Numbered from the stretch's first letter, positions 1-8,824 are shown. The stretch: DNA of 64,000 bases from Chryseobacterium sp. Bi04 (GCF_918698085.1 NZ_CAKKLP010000007.1:124001-188000); one strand, 5' to 3'. Translations and numbers: made by a program. Notes: generated by a model from the letters alone, not told the origin.

Positions 1-1
1 T

Positions 2-1897
2 ACTATTTTTGGAGCTACTTTTATGGTGTTGGCTCCGGAGAATCCTTTAGTGGAAACAATTACTACAGCTGCACAAAAAGCAGCAGTAGATACTTATATA
101 GAAGAAACTTCCAAAAAAACAGAAAGAGACAGGATGGCTGACGTGAAAAACGTGAGCGGAGCTTTCACCGGAAGTTATGCCGTGAATCCTTTCAGCAATG
201 AGAAGATGCCGATCTATATTTCAGATTACGTATTGATGGGCTATGGAACAGGAGCTGTAATGGCTGTACCTGCCCATGACGAACGTGACCACAGATTTGC
301 TAAGAAATTTAACCTGGAAATTAAAAAAGTGGTGGAGACTGAAGAAGACGTTCAGGAGAAGTCTTTTGATTCTAAAGATTCTGTTTGTGTCAATTCTGAT
401 TTCTTAAACGGACTGCATTATAATGAGGCAAAATCAAAAATTATCTCGGAAATAGAAAACAAAGGAATCGGTCATGGAACTACAAACTACAGACAGCGTG
501 ATGCCATTTTCTCAAGACAGCGTTATTGGGGAGAACCTGTTCCTATATATTATAAGGAAGGGATGCCATATACGTTACCGGTTTCTGCTTTACCATTGGA
601 ACTTCCAGAAGTTGAAAAATATTTACCTACTGAAGATGGAGATCCTCCATTAGGAAATGCAAAAGTATTTGCGTGGGATGAGGCAAACCAAAAAGTGGTC
701 TCTACAGATTTAATTGATGATCAAACTATTTTCCCAATAGAATTGTCTACCATGCCGGGTTGGGCTGGAAGCTCATGGTATTTCCTTAGATATATGGATT
801 CTCAGAATGACGGAGAATTCTGTGCAAAGGATCTTTCAGATTATTGGGGACAGGTAGATCTATATATAGGAGGTAGTGAACATGCAACGGGTCACTTGTT
901 ATATTCCCGTTTCTGGAATATGTTCTTAAAAGACAGAGGCTGGATCAGTCATGATGAACCTTTCCAGAAACTGATCAACCAGGGGATGATTTTAGGAATG
1001 AGTGCTTATGTATACAGAATAGACGGAACCAATCAATACGTTTCTAAAAATATTGCGGCCAATTATCAGACTCAGCAAATCCATGTTGATGTATCCTTAT
1101 TAAAAGGAACCTCTGATGAATTGGATACAGAAGCATTCAAAACATGGAGACCAGATTATGCTAATGCAGAGTTTATTTTAGAAGATGGAAAATACATCAC
1201 AGGCCGTGAAGTAGAAAAAATGTCCAAGTCAAAATACAATGTAGTTAATCCGGACGATATCTGTGAAGAATATGGAGCGGATGGTTTAAGACTGTATGAA
1301 ATGTTCCTGGGACCATTAGAGCAATCTAAACCTTGGAATACACAAGGGCTTAGCGGAGTGTATGGTTTCCTTAAAAAATTCTGGAATCTGTATTTTAACG
1401 GCGATGTATTTGAAGTTTCTGAGGAAGAACCTACCAAGGCAGAATATAAAATTTTGCATACCTTAATAAAGAAGGTGGTTTTTGATATTGAAAACTTTTC
1501 TTTCAATACCTCGGTGTCATCATTTATGATCGCTGTGAACGAGCTGCAGAAAATAAAATGTAACAAACGCAATATATTGGAACCTTTAGCCGTTATCATT
1601 TCTCCGTATGCCCCTCACATCTGTGAAGAGCTTTGGAGTTTACTGGGACACGGTGCATCTATCGAATTTGAAAGATTTCCTGCATTAAATGAAGAATATC
1701 TTGTTGAGGACGAAATTGAATATCCGGTAAGCGTAAATGGTAAAATGAAGTTCAAAATTTCGCTTTCTGCTCAATTATCTGCTAAGGAGGTGGAAGATTT
1801 GGTGATTTCAAATGAAAAAATGCAACAGATTTTGGAAGGTAAAACCCCTAAAAAAATCATTGTAGTTCCTCACCGTATTGTGAATATCGTAATTTAA
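2..1897 (+). CDS. leuS: Leucine--tRNA ligase, C-terminal part (5' truncated by window edge)
   Basis: Charges tRNA-Leu with leucine in the cytoplasm; class I aminoacyl-tRNA synthetase. The frame is open to the first base of the window and reads TIFGATFMVLAPENPLV, the start of the CP1 editing region, so the N-terminal HIGH-containing part lies outside. The editing-domain stretch VPAHDERDHRFA is visible, then DAIFSRQRYWGEPVPIYY and GSSWYFLRYMD from the catalytic fold, and the KMSKSK signature at about residue 411 of the ATG-initiated reading. The tRNA-binding anticodon domain and C-terminal tail complete it. A stretch just before KMSKSK (GMILGMSAYVYRIDGTNQYV onward) is a long insertion relative to the E. 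coli enzyme, as I recall it from Bacteroidota homologues. Family assignment is very secure; the true start is not in the window. Confidence 0.97.
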   Translation, partial: TIFGATFMVLAPENPLVETITTAAQKAAVDTYIEETSKKTERDRMADVKNVSGAFTGSYAVNPFSNEKMPIYISDYVLMGYGTGAVMAVPAHDERDHRFAKKFNLEIKKVVETEEDVQEKSFDSKDSVCVNSDFLNGLHYNEAKSKIISEIENKGIGHGTTNYRQRDAIFSRQRYWGEPVPIYYKEGMPYTLPVSALPLELPEVEKYLPTEDGDPPLGNAKVFAWDEANQKVVSTDLIDDQTIFPIELSTMPGWAGSSWYFLRYMDSQNDGEFCAKDLSDYWGQVDLYIGGSEHATGHLLYSRFWNMFLKDRGWISHDEPFQKLINQGMILGMSAYVYRIDGTNQYVSKNIAANYQTQQIHVDVSLLKGTSDELDTEAFKTWRPDYANAEFILEDGKYITGREVEKMSKSKYNVVNPDDICEEYGADGLRLYEMFLGPLEQSKPWNTQGLSGVYGFLKKFWNLYFNGDVFEVSEEEPTKAEYKILHTLIKKVVFDIENFSFNTSVSSFMIAVNELQKIKCNKRNILEPLAVIISPYAPHICEELWSLLGHGASIEFERFPALNEEYLVEDEIEYPVSVNGKMKFKISLSAQLSAKEVEDLVISNEKMQQILEGKTPKKIIVVPHRIVNIVI

Positions 1898-2137
1898 AAA
1901 AAAATTAACATTGGGAAATTAAAAAAAATGGGGTGCTAATTTTTTTGATTTTTTAACTCAAATGTTAAATTTGGAAAAAATATATAAAATATCTAAGAAT
2001 AATTATTATTTTAAAATCGTATTAATTTTTCTTTATCAAAAAAAAGCAAAATGTTTAATTAAGACTCTTGCATTTTAATTAATTTTGCCTTTAATTTACA
2101 CCCTGTAAAAATTTAAAACAATATAATTTAGTTAAAT
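1898..2137. other. AT-rich intergenic region with promoter for the exbB operon
   Basis: About 240 bases of very AT-rich DNA between leuS and exbB. No coding potential is evident. A TAATTTTG element at 2080-2087 fits the Bacteroidota -7 box. No clear hairpin terminator follows leuS. Confidence 0.5.
2080..2087 (+). promoter_or_regulatory. Candidate -7 box (TAATTTTG) for the exbB-tonB operon
   Basis: Matches the Bacteroidota TAnnTTTG consensus and sits 50 bases before the exbB start. The -33 partner is weak: a TTTA at 2054-2057 with a 22-base spacer rather than TTTG. Confidence 0.45.
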
Positions 2138-3001
2138 ATGGAAATGAATGTTTCAAAAAATGATGAGCAAGTAGTTGCTAGAAAAGCGGGAGGTTTAAAT
2201 CCAGCTGTTATTATTCCTATTCTATTTGCTATAGGAATTTGTATTTATTTATTCGTTCTTGGTAACCCAGGAAACTTTAAAGATGCAGACAAACTAGGTA
2301 GTGGTTCTGTAGCTTTCTCAAGTGTTGAAGGAAAAGACATTCACCCAGAGTCGTTTTTAGGTATTATCTACAAAGGAGGGGTTATTGTACCAATCTTGAT
2401 TACTTTCATGATTACGGTAATTGTTTTCTCTTTTGAAAGATATTTCGTACTTGGTAAAGCTGCCGGAAAAGGAAACTTAGACAACTTCGTTGTACAAGTA
2501 AGAAGCTTATTAAACCAAAACAAAATTGATGAAGCTCTTGAAGAGTGCGACAGACAACAAGGTTCAGTAGGAAACGTAGTAAAAGAAGGTCTTACTACTT
2601 ACAAAGCTCTTTCTCACGATACAACTTTAAATAAAGAGCAGAAAATGGTAGCTCTTAACAAAGCTATCGAAGAGGCTACTACTCTTGAGATGCCAATGCT
2701 TGAGAAAAATATGATGATCCTTTCTACTTTAGGTACGGTTGCTACGCTAATCGCTCTTTTAGGAACGGTAATCGGGATGATCAAGGCGTTCTTCGCATTA
2801 GGTTCAGGAGGAGGTACTCCAGATGCTGCTGCACTTTCTACAGGTATCTCTGAGGCATTGATTAACACAGCTTTAGGTATTGGTACTTCAGCAATCGCTA
2901 TTATCCTTTACAACTTCTTTACTTCTAAAATTGATGGATTAACTTACAAGATCGACGAGATCTCTATGAGTATCCAGCAGTCTTTCGCTGAATTCAACTA
3001 A
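2138..3001 (+). CDS. exbB: MotA/TolQ/ExbB proton channel family protein
   Basis: Inner-membrane proton channel that, with ExbD, powers TonB-dependent outer-membrane transport. The 287-residue sequence has a hydrophobic segment near residues 21-43, a second near 80-100 (GGVIVPILITFMITVIVFSFER), and the paired C-terminal helices near 193-215 and 240-262. The TLGTVATLIALLGTVIGMI region and the following LINTALGIGTSAIAIILYNFF region are the conserved TolQ/ExbB channel helices. The N-terminal segment before the long cytoplasmic loop is extended compared with E. coli ExbB. It heads an operon with two exbD genes and tonB in the same order as in many Bacteroidota. An in-frame ATG two codons downstream is an alternative start. 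Confidence 0.95.
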   Translation: MEMNVSKNDEQVVARKAGGLNPAVIIPILFAIGICIYLFVLGNPGNFKDADKLGSGSVAFSSVEGKDIHPESFLGIIYKGGVIVPILITFMITVIVFSFERYFVLGKAAGKGNLDNFVVQVRSLLNQNKIDEALEECDRQQGSVGNVVKEGLTTYKALSHDTTLNKEQKMVALNKAIEEATTLEMPMLEKNMMILSTLGTVATLIALLGTVIGMIKAFFALGSGGGTPDAAALSTGISEALINTALGIGTSAIAIILYNFFTSKIDGLTYKIDEISMSIQQSFAEFN

Positions 3002-3062
3002 GAATTAGCAAGGTATTTGCATTGGCAATTAAAAGAAGTTTAATTAAAAATATTTTATAATA

Positions 3063-3665
3063 ATGGCGAGAGTCAAACCAAAAAGACATGGAGTAGTGAC
3101 GGACATGACCGCGATGTGTGACGTTGCGTTCCTACTACTTACATTCTTTATCTTGACCACTCAGTTTAAAAAACCTGACGTGGAGCAGATTAAACCGCCA
3201 TCTTCAATATCAGAGAAGTTACTTCCTGACGCAAGTTTGATGACCATCAACGCTACTCCGGACGGAAAATTTTATTTCCAGCCAGTAGAGAATGCATCAG
3301 AGAGATTACAGCTTTTAGACAAAATGGGCCAAAAGTATAATATTACTTTTGACAACAAACAAAAAGCATCATTTCAGAAAGTACAAGCTATTGGGGTTCC
3401 TATGAACCAACTGAAAAGCTATCTCGATTTGTCAGATGAGGAGCAGAAAAATTTCAAGAGTCCTAAAGGGATTCCTATGGATAGTACAAATAAGCAGTTA
3501 GTTGACTGGGTACAGCAGAGTTTGAGCGTAAATCCTGATTACAAATTAGCAATCAAGGGTGATGTTACGACTCAGTATCCTAAAGTTAAAAGCCTATTTG
3601 AAGGTTTAAGAGATATTGATTTTCTTAAATTCTGGTTGATTACATCACAAGAGGGTAAACAATAA
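3063..3665 (+). CDS. exbD: Biopolymer transporter ExbD (first copy)
   Basis: Subunit of the ExbB-ExbD-TonB energy-transducing complex: one N-terminal transmembrane helix and a periplasmic domain. The helix reads VVTDMTAMCDVAFLLLTFFILTT near residues 11-33 and contains the membrane aspartate (CDVAF) expected to carry protons. The rest (about 165 residues) is soluble and periplasmic, longer than the E. coli protein of about 140 residues. It lies 61 bases after exbB and 13 bases before the second exbD. The two ExbD proteins are only distantly alike outside the helix, so a heteromeric complex is plausible, though this is inference. Confidence 0.93.
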   Translation: MARVKPKRHGVVTDMTAMCDVAFLLLTFFILTTQFKKPDVEQIKPPSSISEKLLPDASLMTINATPDGKFYFQPVENASERLQLLDKMGQKYNITFDNKQKASFQKVQAIGVPMNQLKSYLDLSDEEQKNFKSPKGIPMDSTNKQLVDWVQQSLSVNPDYKLAIKGDVTTQYPKVKSLFEGLRDIDFLKFWLITSQEGKQ

Positions 3666-3678
3666 TATATCATTAGAA

Positions 3679-4251
3679 ATGGCAGAAGTACAAGTACAGG
3701 AAAAAGGCGGCAAAGGCGGCAAGGTACGTTCCAAGAAGCAGAATACCAGAGTCGATATGACTCCTATGGTGGACTTGGGTTTTCTATTGATTACCTTCTT
3801 TATGTTCACAACCACATTTAGCAAACCGAATGTAATGGATTTGGGTCTTCCGGCTAAACCGAAAGATGAAAAACAAAAACCACCTCCAACAGAGATTAAA
3901 CTTTCTAACTCAATTTCTTTATTATTGGGTAAAGACAATAGGATTTTTTGGCATCAGCAGGATAATACTTCCTTAACTGATCAGAATCTTAATGAAACTT
4001 CTTTCGATAGAGAAGGGATTAGAAAAGTAATTGAGCAGGCAAAAGCAAACGCGGCAGATAAAACTAAATTTACTGTTATTATCAAACCGACTGACGATGC
4101 TGTATATAAGAACTTTGTAGATATTCTTGACGAAATGGCAATTACTAAAAGTGAGCAATACGGGGTAACCGATGTGAAGCCTTGGGAACAAGCTATTTAT
4201 AATAAGAAGGTTGGTAACTCTGGAGCTCCTGCAGCACCAGCAACAAAGTAA
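3679..4251 (+). CDS. exbD: Biopolymer transporter ExbD (second copy)
   Basis: Second ExbD of the operon, 190 residues. A basic, glycine- and lysine-rich N-terminus (GGKGGKVRSKKQNTR) precedes the single helix, VDMTPMVDLGFLLITFFMFTTTF near residues 30-52, with the conserved membrane aspartate in MVDLGF. The periplasmic part ends in an alanine/proline-rich tail (GAPAAPATK). Two ExbD proteins per operon is a recurrent Bacteroidota arrangement. It lies 25 bases before tonB. Confidence 0.93.
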   Translation: MAEVQVQEKGGKGGKVRSKKQNTRVDMTPMVDLGFLLITFFMFTTTFSKPNVMDLGLPAKPKDEKQKPPPTEIKLSNSISLLLGKDNRIFWHQQDNTSLTDQNLNETSFDREGIRKVIEQAKANAADKTKFTVIIKPTDDAVYKNFVDILDEMAITKSEQYGVTDVKPWEQAIYNKKVGNSGAPAAPATK

Positions 4252-4276
4252 TTTAACCATAAAATTGTAAAAATCT

Positions 4277-5119
4277 ATGGCAGATGAAAATGTATACAAT
4301 CAAAATCTTACTTTAGACGAGATTGTATTTGAAAATAGAAACAAGGAATATGGTGCCTACGATCTTAGACATCAGTATCCGAGACTTCTGACAAAATCAT
4401 TTATTGTTGGAACGGCATTATTCCTGGTTGCGGCATTGTCTCCTTTTATTTATCTTACCATTAAGAGACTTACTGAGCCGCCTAAGCAAGAAGTGAAGGC
4501 AGACTTGGTAGAAATTCTTCAGGAAGATAAAATTATTGAGCAGCCAAAAGAAGAAGAACCACCTCCACCACCTCCACCTCCAAAAGAAGAGGAGAAAATT
4601 GAGGTCATCCAGAACGTGGTTCCTGAGCCTGTAAAAGCTCCGAAAATTGAAACTCCACCACCACCGATTTCTAAGCAGTTGGAAACAACAACTGGTTTGA
4701 ACAATCAGGAGGGGGTTAAAGCTCCGGCTTATACGCCACCACCGCCACCACCATCTACAGGTACTAAAGCTAGTACTGTGGAAGTAAAAGCGAATAATCC
4801 TAACGAGATCTACAAAGATGTAGACCAGTCTGCAGAATATCCTGGAGGTATGGGTGCATTAAGAAAGTTCTTAGGAGATAACTTCGATACTTCTCTAATG
4901 GAAGGAGGTGAAGGTACGCTTAAAGCTAAGCTTAAGTTCGTTGTAGAAAAAGACGGAACTGTTTCTGGAGTTACCATTGAAGAGAAATCTCCAAATGGCG
5001 ACTTCAACAGTGAAGCGATTCGTGTAGTTAAGAAACTTAAAAAGTGGACTCCAGCGAAAAGAAATGGAGAAAGCGTTAGATCTTACTATAGCGTTCCATT
5101 TACTATGAACTTTGAATAA
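4277..5119 (+). CDS. tonB: Energy transducer TonB
   Basis: Transmits proton-motive energy from ExbB/ExbD to outer-membrane TonB-dependent receptors. A cytoplasmic N-terminus (LDEIVFENRNKEYGAYDLRHQYP, typical of Bacteroidota TonB) precedes a single transmembrane helix near residues 37-60. A periplasmic proline-rich spacer follows, with runs of eight and six prolines alternating with Glu/Lys, and then a C-terminal TonB domain (about 195-280) ending in a KLKKWTPAKRNGE motif and YYSVPFTMNFE. The protein is 280 residues. It closes the exbB-exbD-exbD-tonB unit and is followed by a strong hairpin terminator. Confidence 0.95.
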   Translation: MADENVYNQNLTLDEIVFENRNKEYGAYDLRHQYPRLLTKSFIVGTALFLVAALSPFIYLTIKRLTEPPKQEVKADLVEILQEDKIIEQPKEEEPPPPPPPPKEEEKIEVIQNVVPEPVKAPKIETPPPPISKQLETTTGLNNQEGVKAPAYTPPPPPPSTGTKASTVEVKANNPNEIYKDVDQSAEYPGGMGALRKFLGDNFDTSLMEGGEGTLKAKLKFVVEKDGTVSGVTIEEKSPNGDFNSEAIRVVKKLKKWTPAKRNGESVRSYYSVPFTMNFE

Positions 5120-5146
5120 TTAGACTTATTTATTCATAATATAAAT

Positions 5147-5183
5147 AAAAAGAGAGGCATATGCTTCTCTTTTTATTTTTTTT
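5147..5183 (+). terminator. Rho-independent terminator after tonB
   Basis: Two 14-base arms (5147-5160 and 5161-5174) pair throughout except for one G-T wobble, followed by a T-rich tract. The arm containing ATG at 5161 would otherwise be mistaken for the start of the next gene. Confidence 0.85.
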
Positions 5184-5196
5184 GTATTTTTGTTAC

Positions 5197-5394
5197 ATGA
5201 TGTTCAATTGGTTATCCCTGGTTACGGGATTGTTTTATATCGTTTTAGGAATTGTAGTCATTATCTATAAATTCTTTTTTACAATTTTGGAACCTGCTAT
5301 TGCCTATGCAATGGGAACTGTTCTGATTATTTATGGAATATTCAGGATCTACAGGGCACTTTCAAAAATTAAAAAATCAAAGAATGAAGAATAG
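5197..5394 (+). CDS. Small membrane protein of unknown function
   Basis: I do not recognise a named family. The 65-residue product has two hydrophobic helices (WLSLVTGLFYIVLGIVVIIY, then AIAYAMGTVLIIYGIFRIY) and a basic tail (KIKKSKNEE). This looks like a small two-helix inner-membrane protein. An in-frame ATG exists at 5161 but lies inside the tonB terminator hairpin, so the start at 5197 (or 5200) is preferred. The gene overlaps the start of the following lipoprotein gene by 11 bases, which suggests translational coupling between them. Confidence 0.7.
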   Translation: MMFNWLSLVTGLFYIVLGIVVIIYKFFFTILEPAIAYAMGTVLIIYGIFRIYRALSKIKKSKNEE

Positions 5395-6256
5395 TTTTAA
5401 GATTGTAGTTGTTTTTATTCTGAGTATAATGCTCATCAACTGCAAAAAGGAAGAGAAATCTCCGTCTTACAATAAAGGTGACCTTACAATTTATACTGAC
5501 GAATCTTTTCAAAGTGTTACAGAAGCATTAGCCGACGGCTATATGATCAACTATCCGGAAACACGTATTAAAGTGGCTACACAAAAAGAGGATTTAGGAC
5601 TTCTTGACCTCCTGAATGGGAAGGCAAAGGTTATTGTAATGTCTAGAAACCTGACTACAGAAGAAGTGAAAACTTACGAAGAAAGAACCGATTTAAAGTT
5701 TTTACCTTCAAAGTTTGCTGCTGATGCTGTTGTCTTTGTGGTTCCTAAAAACTCTCCAAAAGAAAATATTTCAATGAATGAGATTAATGAGGGAATGCTA
5801 TCTGAGAACAAGAATTTTATTTTTGATGGTACGAATTCCAGTAACTTGAATTTTGTTGCTGAAAAGCTGAAAAAACAGCCGAAAGATCTTAAGTTTTCAA
5901 TTATTCCCGGGAATAAGAAAATCATAGAAGAATTAGCTCAGTATCCGGATAAAATTGGAGTAGTGGGGTTAAATACCTTTAGCCGTCCTTACGACAAAGC
6001 CTCTGAAAAGTTAAGAGAAATGGTTAAGGTGCTTCCTGTTGTACAAAATGGAAAACAGTATACGCCTGATTTTGAAAATCTTCGTTCAATGGAATACCCA
6101 TTTACAAGAGTTCTTTATTTTCTGGCTAACGAAGGTAATTTTAACATTGCTAATGGCTTTATGAGATTTTCATGTACTCATTTAGGACAGAAAATTGTTC
6201 AGAAAGAAGGTTTACAGCCTTACAACGTATACCGTAGAGAGGTGCAGATGCGTTAA
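5384..6256 (+). CDS. PstS-like phosphate-binding-domain lipoprotein
   Basis: Resembles the periplasmic phosphate-binding proteins (PstS/PBP-like domain). The N-terminus MKNSFKIVVVFILSIMLINCKK is a lipoprotein signal with a lipobox ending LINC, so the protein is probably membrane-anchored. Later segments (LTIYTDESFQSVTEALADGY; KVIVMSRNLTTEEV; DAVVFVVPKNSP; KIGVVGLNTFSRP; RVLYFLANEG) follow the order of PstS-type folds. The start at 5384 is chosen because an upstream in-frame ATG would add a non-signal leader embedded in the preceding gene. No pstCAB transporter genes are adjacent, so the role may be something other than classical phosphate import. It sits between the TonB operon and a TPR gene. 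Confidence 0.75.
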   Translation: MKNSFKIVVVFILSIMLINCKKEEKSPSYNKGDLTIYTDESFQSVTEALADGYMINYPETRIKVATQKEDLGLLDLLNGKAKVIVMSRNLTTEEVKTYEERTDLKFLPSKFAADAVVFVVPKNSPKENISMNEINEGMLSENKNFIFDGTNSSNLNFVAEKLKKQPKDLKFSIIPGNKKIIEELAQYPDKIGVVGLNTFSRPYDKASEKLREMVKVLPVVQNGKQYTPDFENLRSMEYPFTRVLYFLANEGNFNIANGFMRFSCTHLGQKIVQKEGLQPYNVYRREVQMR

Positions 6257-6346
6257 AAATTATTAAATTCGCAATATAGCTTCGCAAAAAGTGTTATTTT
6301 GGTCTGAAAATTGTGTATAATATAACTCAAATATTAGAAATTTAAA

Positions 6347-7999
6347 ATGAAAGATATAATGAATATGAATGTAAAGAAGATTGCTTTTGGAGCAGCTGTG
6401 GTATTTTTTGCCGGTTTTACCTCTGCACAAACACTGCAGGATGGTATCAACAGTATAGACAGTGATAAATTTGCTCAGGCAAAAACTAATTTCACTGATA
6501 TGATCACTAAAGAGCCTACTGCTGAGAACTACTTCTATTTAGGAAATACTTTCTTAAGACAGGGTGAGCCAGATTATGCTAAAGCTATTGAAAGCTTTAA
6601 TAAAGGGATTGCTGCTGACGGAAAGAGTTATCTTAACAAGATTGGTTTAGCTGCTGTAAAATTAAGTAAAGGTGATAAAAGTGCTATCGCTGAAATCCAA
6701 AAAGCAGTTACTGATTCCAGAGAAAAAGATGCTGAAGTTCTATTCAGAGCTGCTGAAGCATTAACTTTATTTGAAAAAAACAGTTCTCCGGATCTTGCTA
6801 TTCAGTTCCTGACCAAGGCTATTGAAAAAGCAGAGAGAAAGGGTGTGCCTGCACATTATTATTATACATTAGGAGATGCCTACAGATTGAAGAGAATGCC
6901 GGGAGAAGCAATGTCAGCGTATGATAAAGCTTTACCGTTAGCTAAAAATAAAGCATCTGTTTATACAAGAATGGCAACTTTATGGATGGCCGCTCAACAA
7001 TGGCAGCAGGCTAAGCAGAATATTGATAAAGCTATTGCTGTAGATGCTACTTATGCTCCTGCTTATAAAGCATTAGCTTCTTACGATATCAGATATCAGC
7101 AAAATGCTAAGGCTACGCAAGACCTTATCAACTATACAAAATATGCTGATGAAGATCCATATACTCAATTGGAAATTGCTAAATTATATTTCACTAATGA
7201 AGATTATGTAAACTCTAAAACAGTATTGGACAAAATCTTTGATAAAATTGAAGATCCTATCAAATTCAAATTAAGAGCGTATCAGTCTTATGCTGATGGA
7301 AATTATGCTGAAGCAAAACAGAATATGGATACTTTTGTTTCTCAGGCAGAGAAAACCAGAGTATTACCTGCAGATCAAGGTTTACAGGGACTTATTGCTG
7401 CAGGATTGGCAAAAACAGAAACTGATGCTGCTAAAAAAGCTGCTTTAACTACTGAATCTCAGCAAAAAATTGCAATTGCAAAAGCTGCTAAAGATGAGAC
7501 CATGAAGTGGGATCTTGAATTAGCTAACATTGCCGGAGGTGGAGGTGCTTCACAGGCAGAAGCGGATAAAGGACCAACTAATCCAACTATTGAAGGCTTG
7601 AAAAAGCAAGTTGCAGCTAATGCTCAGGATTCTGATGCTTTATTTAAATTAGCGACCGCTTATCAGGATGCTAAAAACTGGAATGGAGCAATTCTTACTT
7701 GGCAGAAAATGAGTGCACTTCTTCCGGATTGGGCACCAGCTTACTACAGCCAGGGGTATTCTTACCAACAGGCAGGAAATAATGAAGCGGCAAAAATTGC
7801 TTATGAGAAATTTATTTCTACTGTAAAACCTGCTGACCAGGAAGCTAACAAGCAGACTCTGGCTTATGCTTACTTTGCTGTAGCTTATATGAATAAAGAT
7901 ACTGATCTGGCAAAAGCTAAAGATTATGTAGCAAAATCTTTACAGCTGGATCCTACTTACCAGGATGCTATAAAATTAAATGCAGAAATCAATAAGTAA
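6347..7999 (+). CDS. Secreted tetratricopeptide-repeat protein
   Basis: A 550-residue protein with an N-terminal signal peptide (cleavage likely near FTSAQ, about residue 28). TPR-like helix pairs follow throughout, for example ENYFYLGNTFLRQ, HYYYTLGDAYRLKRM, APAYKALASYDIRYQ, DALFKLATAYQDAKNW and APAYYSQGYSYQQAGN. It is very rich in Ala and Lys. TPR solenoids act as protein-binding scaffolds; the partner is unknown. ATG codons at 6347, 6359 and 6365 are all possible starts, the later ones giving a more compact signal peptide. A similar arrangement downstream of TonB/ExbBD and a PstS-like lipoprotein occurs in related bacteria as far as I recall, which suggests an envelope role. Confidence 0.85.
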   Translation: MKDIMNMNVKKIAFGAAVVFFAGFTSAQTLQDGINSIDSDKFAQAKTNFTDMITKEPTAENYFYLGNTFLRQGEPDYAKAIESFNKGIAADGKSYLNKIGLAAVKLSKGDKSAIAEIQKAVTDSREKDAEVLFRAAEALTLFEKNSSPDLAIQFLTKAIEKAERKGVPAHYYYTLGDAYRLKRMPGEAMSAYDKALPLAKNKASVYTRMATLWMAAQQWQQAKQNIDKAIAVDATYAPAYKALASYDIRYQQNAKATQDLINYTKYADEDPYTQLEIAKLYFTNEDYVNSKTVLDKIFDKIEDPIKFKLRAYQSYADGNYAEAKQNMDTFVSQAEKTRVLPADQGLQGLIAAGLAKTETDAAKKAALTTESQQKIAIAKAAKDETMKWDLELANIAGGGGASQAEADKGPTNPTIEGLKKQVAANAQDSDALFKLATAYQDAKNWNGAILTWQKMSALLPDWAPAYYSQGYSYQQAGNNEAAKIAYEKFISTVKPADQEANKQTLAYAYFAVAYMNKDTDLAKAKDYVAKSLQLDPTYQDAIKLNAEINK

Positions 8000-8023
8000 T
8001 TTAAAATTTAAATTATAGATATT

Positions 8024-8060
8024 AAAACTTCCCATTCGTAATGTTTGGGGAGTTTTTGTT
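8024..8060 (+). terminator. Terminator after the TPR gene
   Basis: A 10-base stem (AAAACTTCCC with GGGGAGTTTT, one wobble) closes a loop of about 14 bases and is followed by a T-rich stretch. A TTTG within it (8044-8047) could double as the -33 element of the bshB1 promoter. Confidence 0.75.
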
Positions 8061-8068
8061 TTAAACCT

Positions 8069-8076
8069 TATATTTG
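8069..8076 (+). promoter_or_regulatory. -7 box (TATATTTG) directly before bshB1
   Basis: Fits TAnnTTTG, with TTTG at 8044-8047 and a 21-base spacer. Only five bases separate the box from the bshB1 ATG, so a transcript from here would be leaderless or nearly so. Confidence 0.55.
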
Positions 8077-8081
8077 AAGAT

Positions 8082-8801
8082 ATGAAAACTGATATACTTG
8101 CTTTTGGAGCACATCCTGATGATGTAGAATTAGGATGTGGCGGAACTATTGCTAAAATGGTTTCTGAAGGAAAAAAATGTGTTGTCGTAGATCTTACAAG
8201 AGGAGAACTCGGAACAAGAGGTACAGATGAAACAAGAAAAGCGGAAGCTGCAGATGCTGCCAACATTTTAGGTCTTTCCGCCAGAGAGAACCTCGGAATG
8301 AAAGATGGCTTTCTAGTCAATTCTGAAGAATATCAGATGAGGATTGTAAAAATGATCCGCAAATACCGCCCGGAAATCGTCTTAGCGAATGCAATTGATG
8401 ACAGACATCCGGACCATGCAAAAGGAGCGAAATTAGTGTCGGATGCGTGCTTTTTGTCTGGGCTTAGAAAAATTGAAACAGTAGAGGAGGGTGAGATTCA
8501 GGAAGTATGGAGACCCAAGCATACTTTTCATTATATTCAATGGAAAGATATCAAACCGGAATTTGTAATTGATATCTCAGAACATCTTGATAAAAAACTG
8601 GCAGCCTGTATGGCATATAAAACCCAGTTTTATGATCCCGCTTCCAAGGAGCCTGAAACTCCAATTACGACAAAAGACTTTTATGAAAGTTTAACTTACC
8701 GTGCCCAGGATTTAGGGCGTTTATCGGGAGTGGCTTATGCTGAGGGATTTACGTCTGAGAAGTTAATTGCAATGAAAAATTTTGAAGGAATTGTTTGGTA
8801 A
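8082..8801 (+). CDS. bshB1: Bacillithiol biosynthesis deacetylase BshB1
   Basis: Zinc-dependent deacetylase of the LmbE-like/PIG-L family. It removes the acetyl group from GlcNAc-malate, the second step of synthesis of the low-molecular-weight thiol bacillithiol. The signature AHPDDVELGCGGT near residues 9-21 supplies the metal-binding His and the catalytic Asp, and DDRHPDHAKGA near residues 106-116 supplies the second metal site. The product is 239 residues, the usual length for BshB1. PIG-L relatives also act on other N-acetyl sugars, but length and the TRGELGTRGT and CFLSGLRK segments favour BshB1. No other bsh genes are adjacent. Confidence 0.9.
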   Translation: MKTDILAFGAHPDDVELGCGGTIAKMVSEGKKCVVVDLTRGELGTRGTDETRKAEAADAANILGLSARENLGMKDGFLVNSEEYQMRIVKMIRKYRPEIVLANAIDDRHPDHAKGAKLVSDACFLSGLRKIETVEEGEIQEVWRPKHTFHYIQWKDIKPEFVIDISEHLDKKLAACMAYKTQFYDPASKEPETPITTKDFYESLTYRAQDLGRLSGVAYAEGFTSEKLIAMKNFEGIVW

Positions 8802-8824
8802 TTAAAAAATCTTTCCTATATTTG
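8794..8824 (+). promoter_or_regulatory. Promoter of tRNA-His
   Basis: TTTG at 8794-8797, a 19-base spacer, and TATATTTG at 8817-8824: an essentially perfect Bacteroidota promoter. Its -33 box lies within the last codons of bshB1. The tRNA begins 13 bases after the -7 box. Confidence 0.8.

Noticed and set aside
1156..1599. A 147-codon open frame on the minus strand
   Set aside because: It lies entirely within leuS, which has intact catalytic motifs on the other strand; no family signal in the shadow frame.
5185..5192. TATTTTTG as a promoter for the small membrane protein
   Set aside because: It falls in the T-rich tail of the tonB terminator and lacks a -33 element; kept only as a weak example in the leaderless finding, not as a feature.
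5161..5196. An ATG at 5161 that would extend the small membrane protein by twelve residues
   Set aside because: It lies within the tonB terminator hairpin and encodes an artificial hydrophobic leader; the ATG at 5197 or 5200 is more sensible.
6357..6380. Possible separate short gene before the TPR signal peptide
   Set aside because: The competing ATGs are in the same frame, so they are alternative starts, not another gene.
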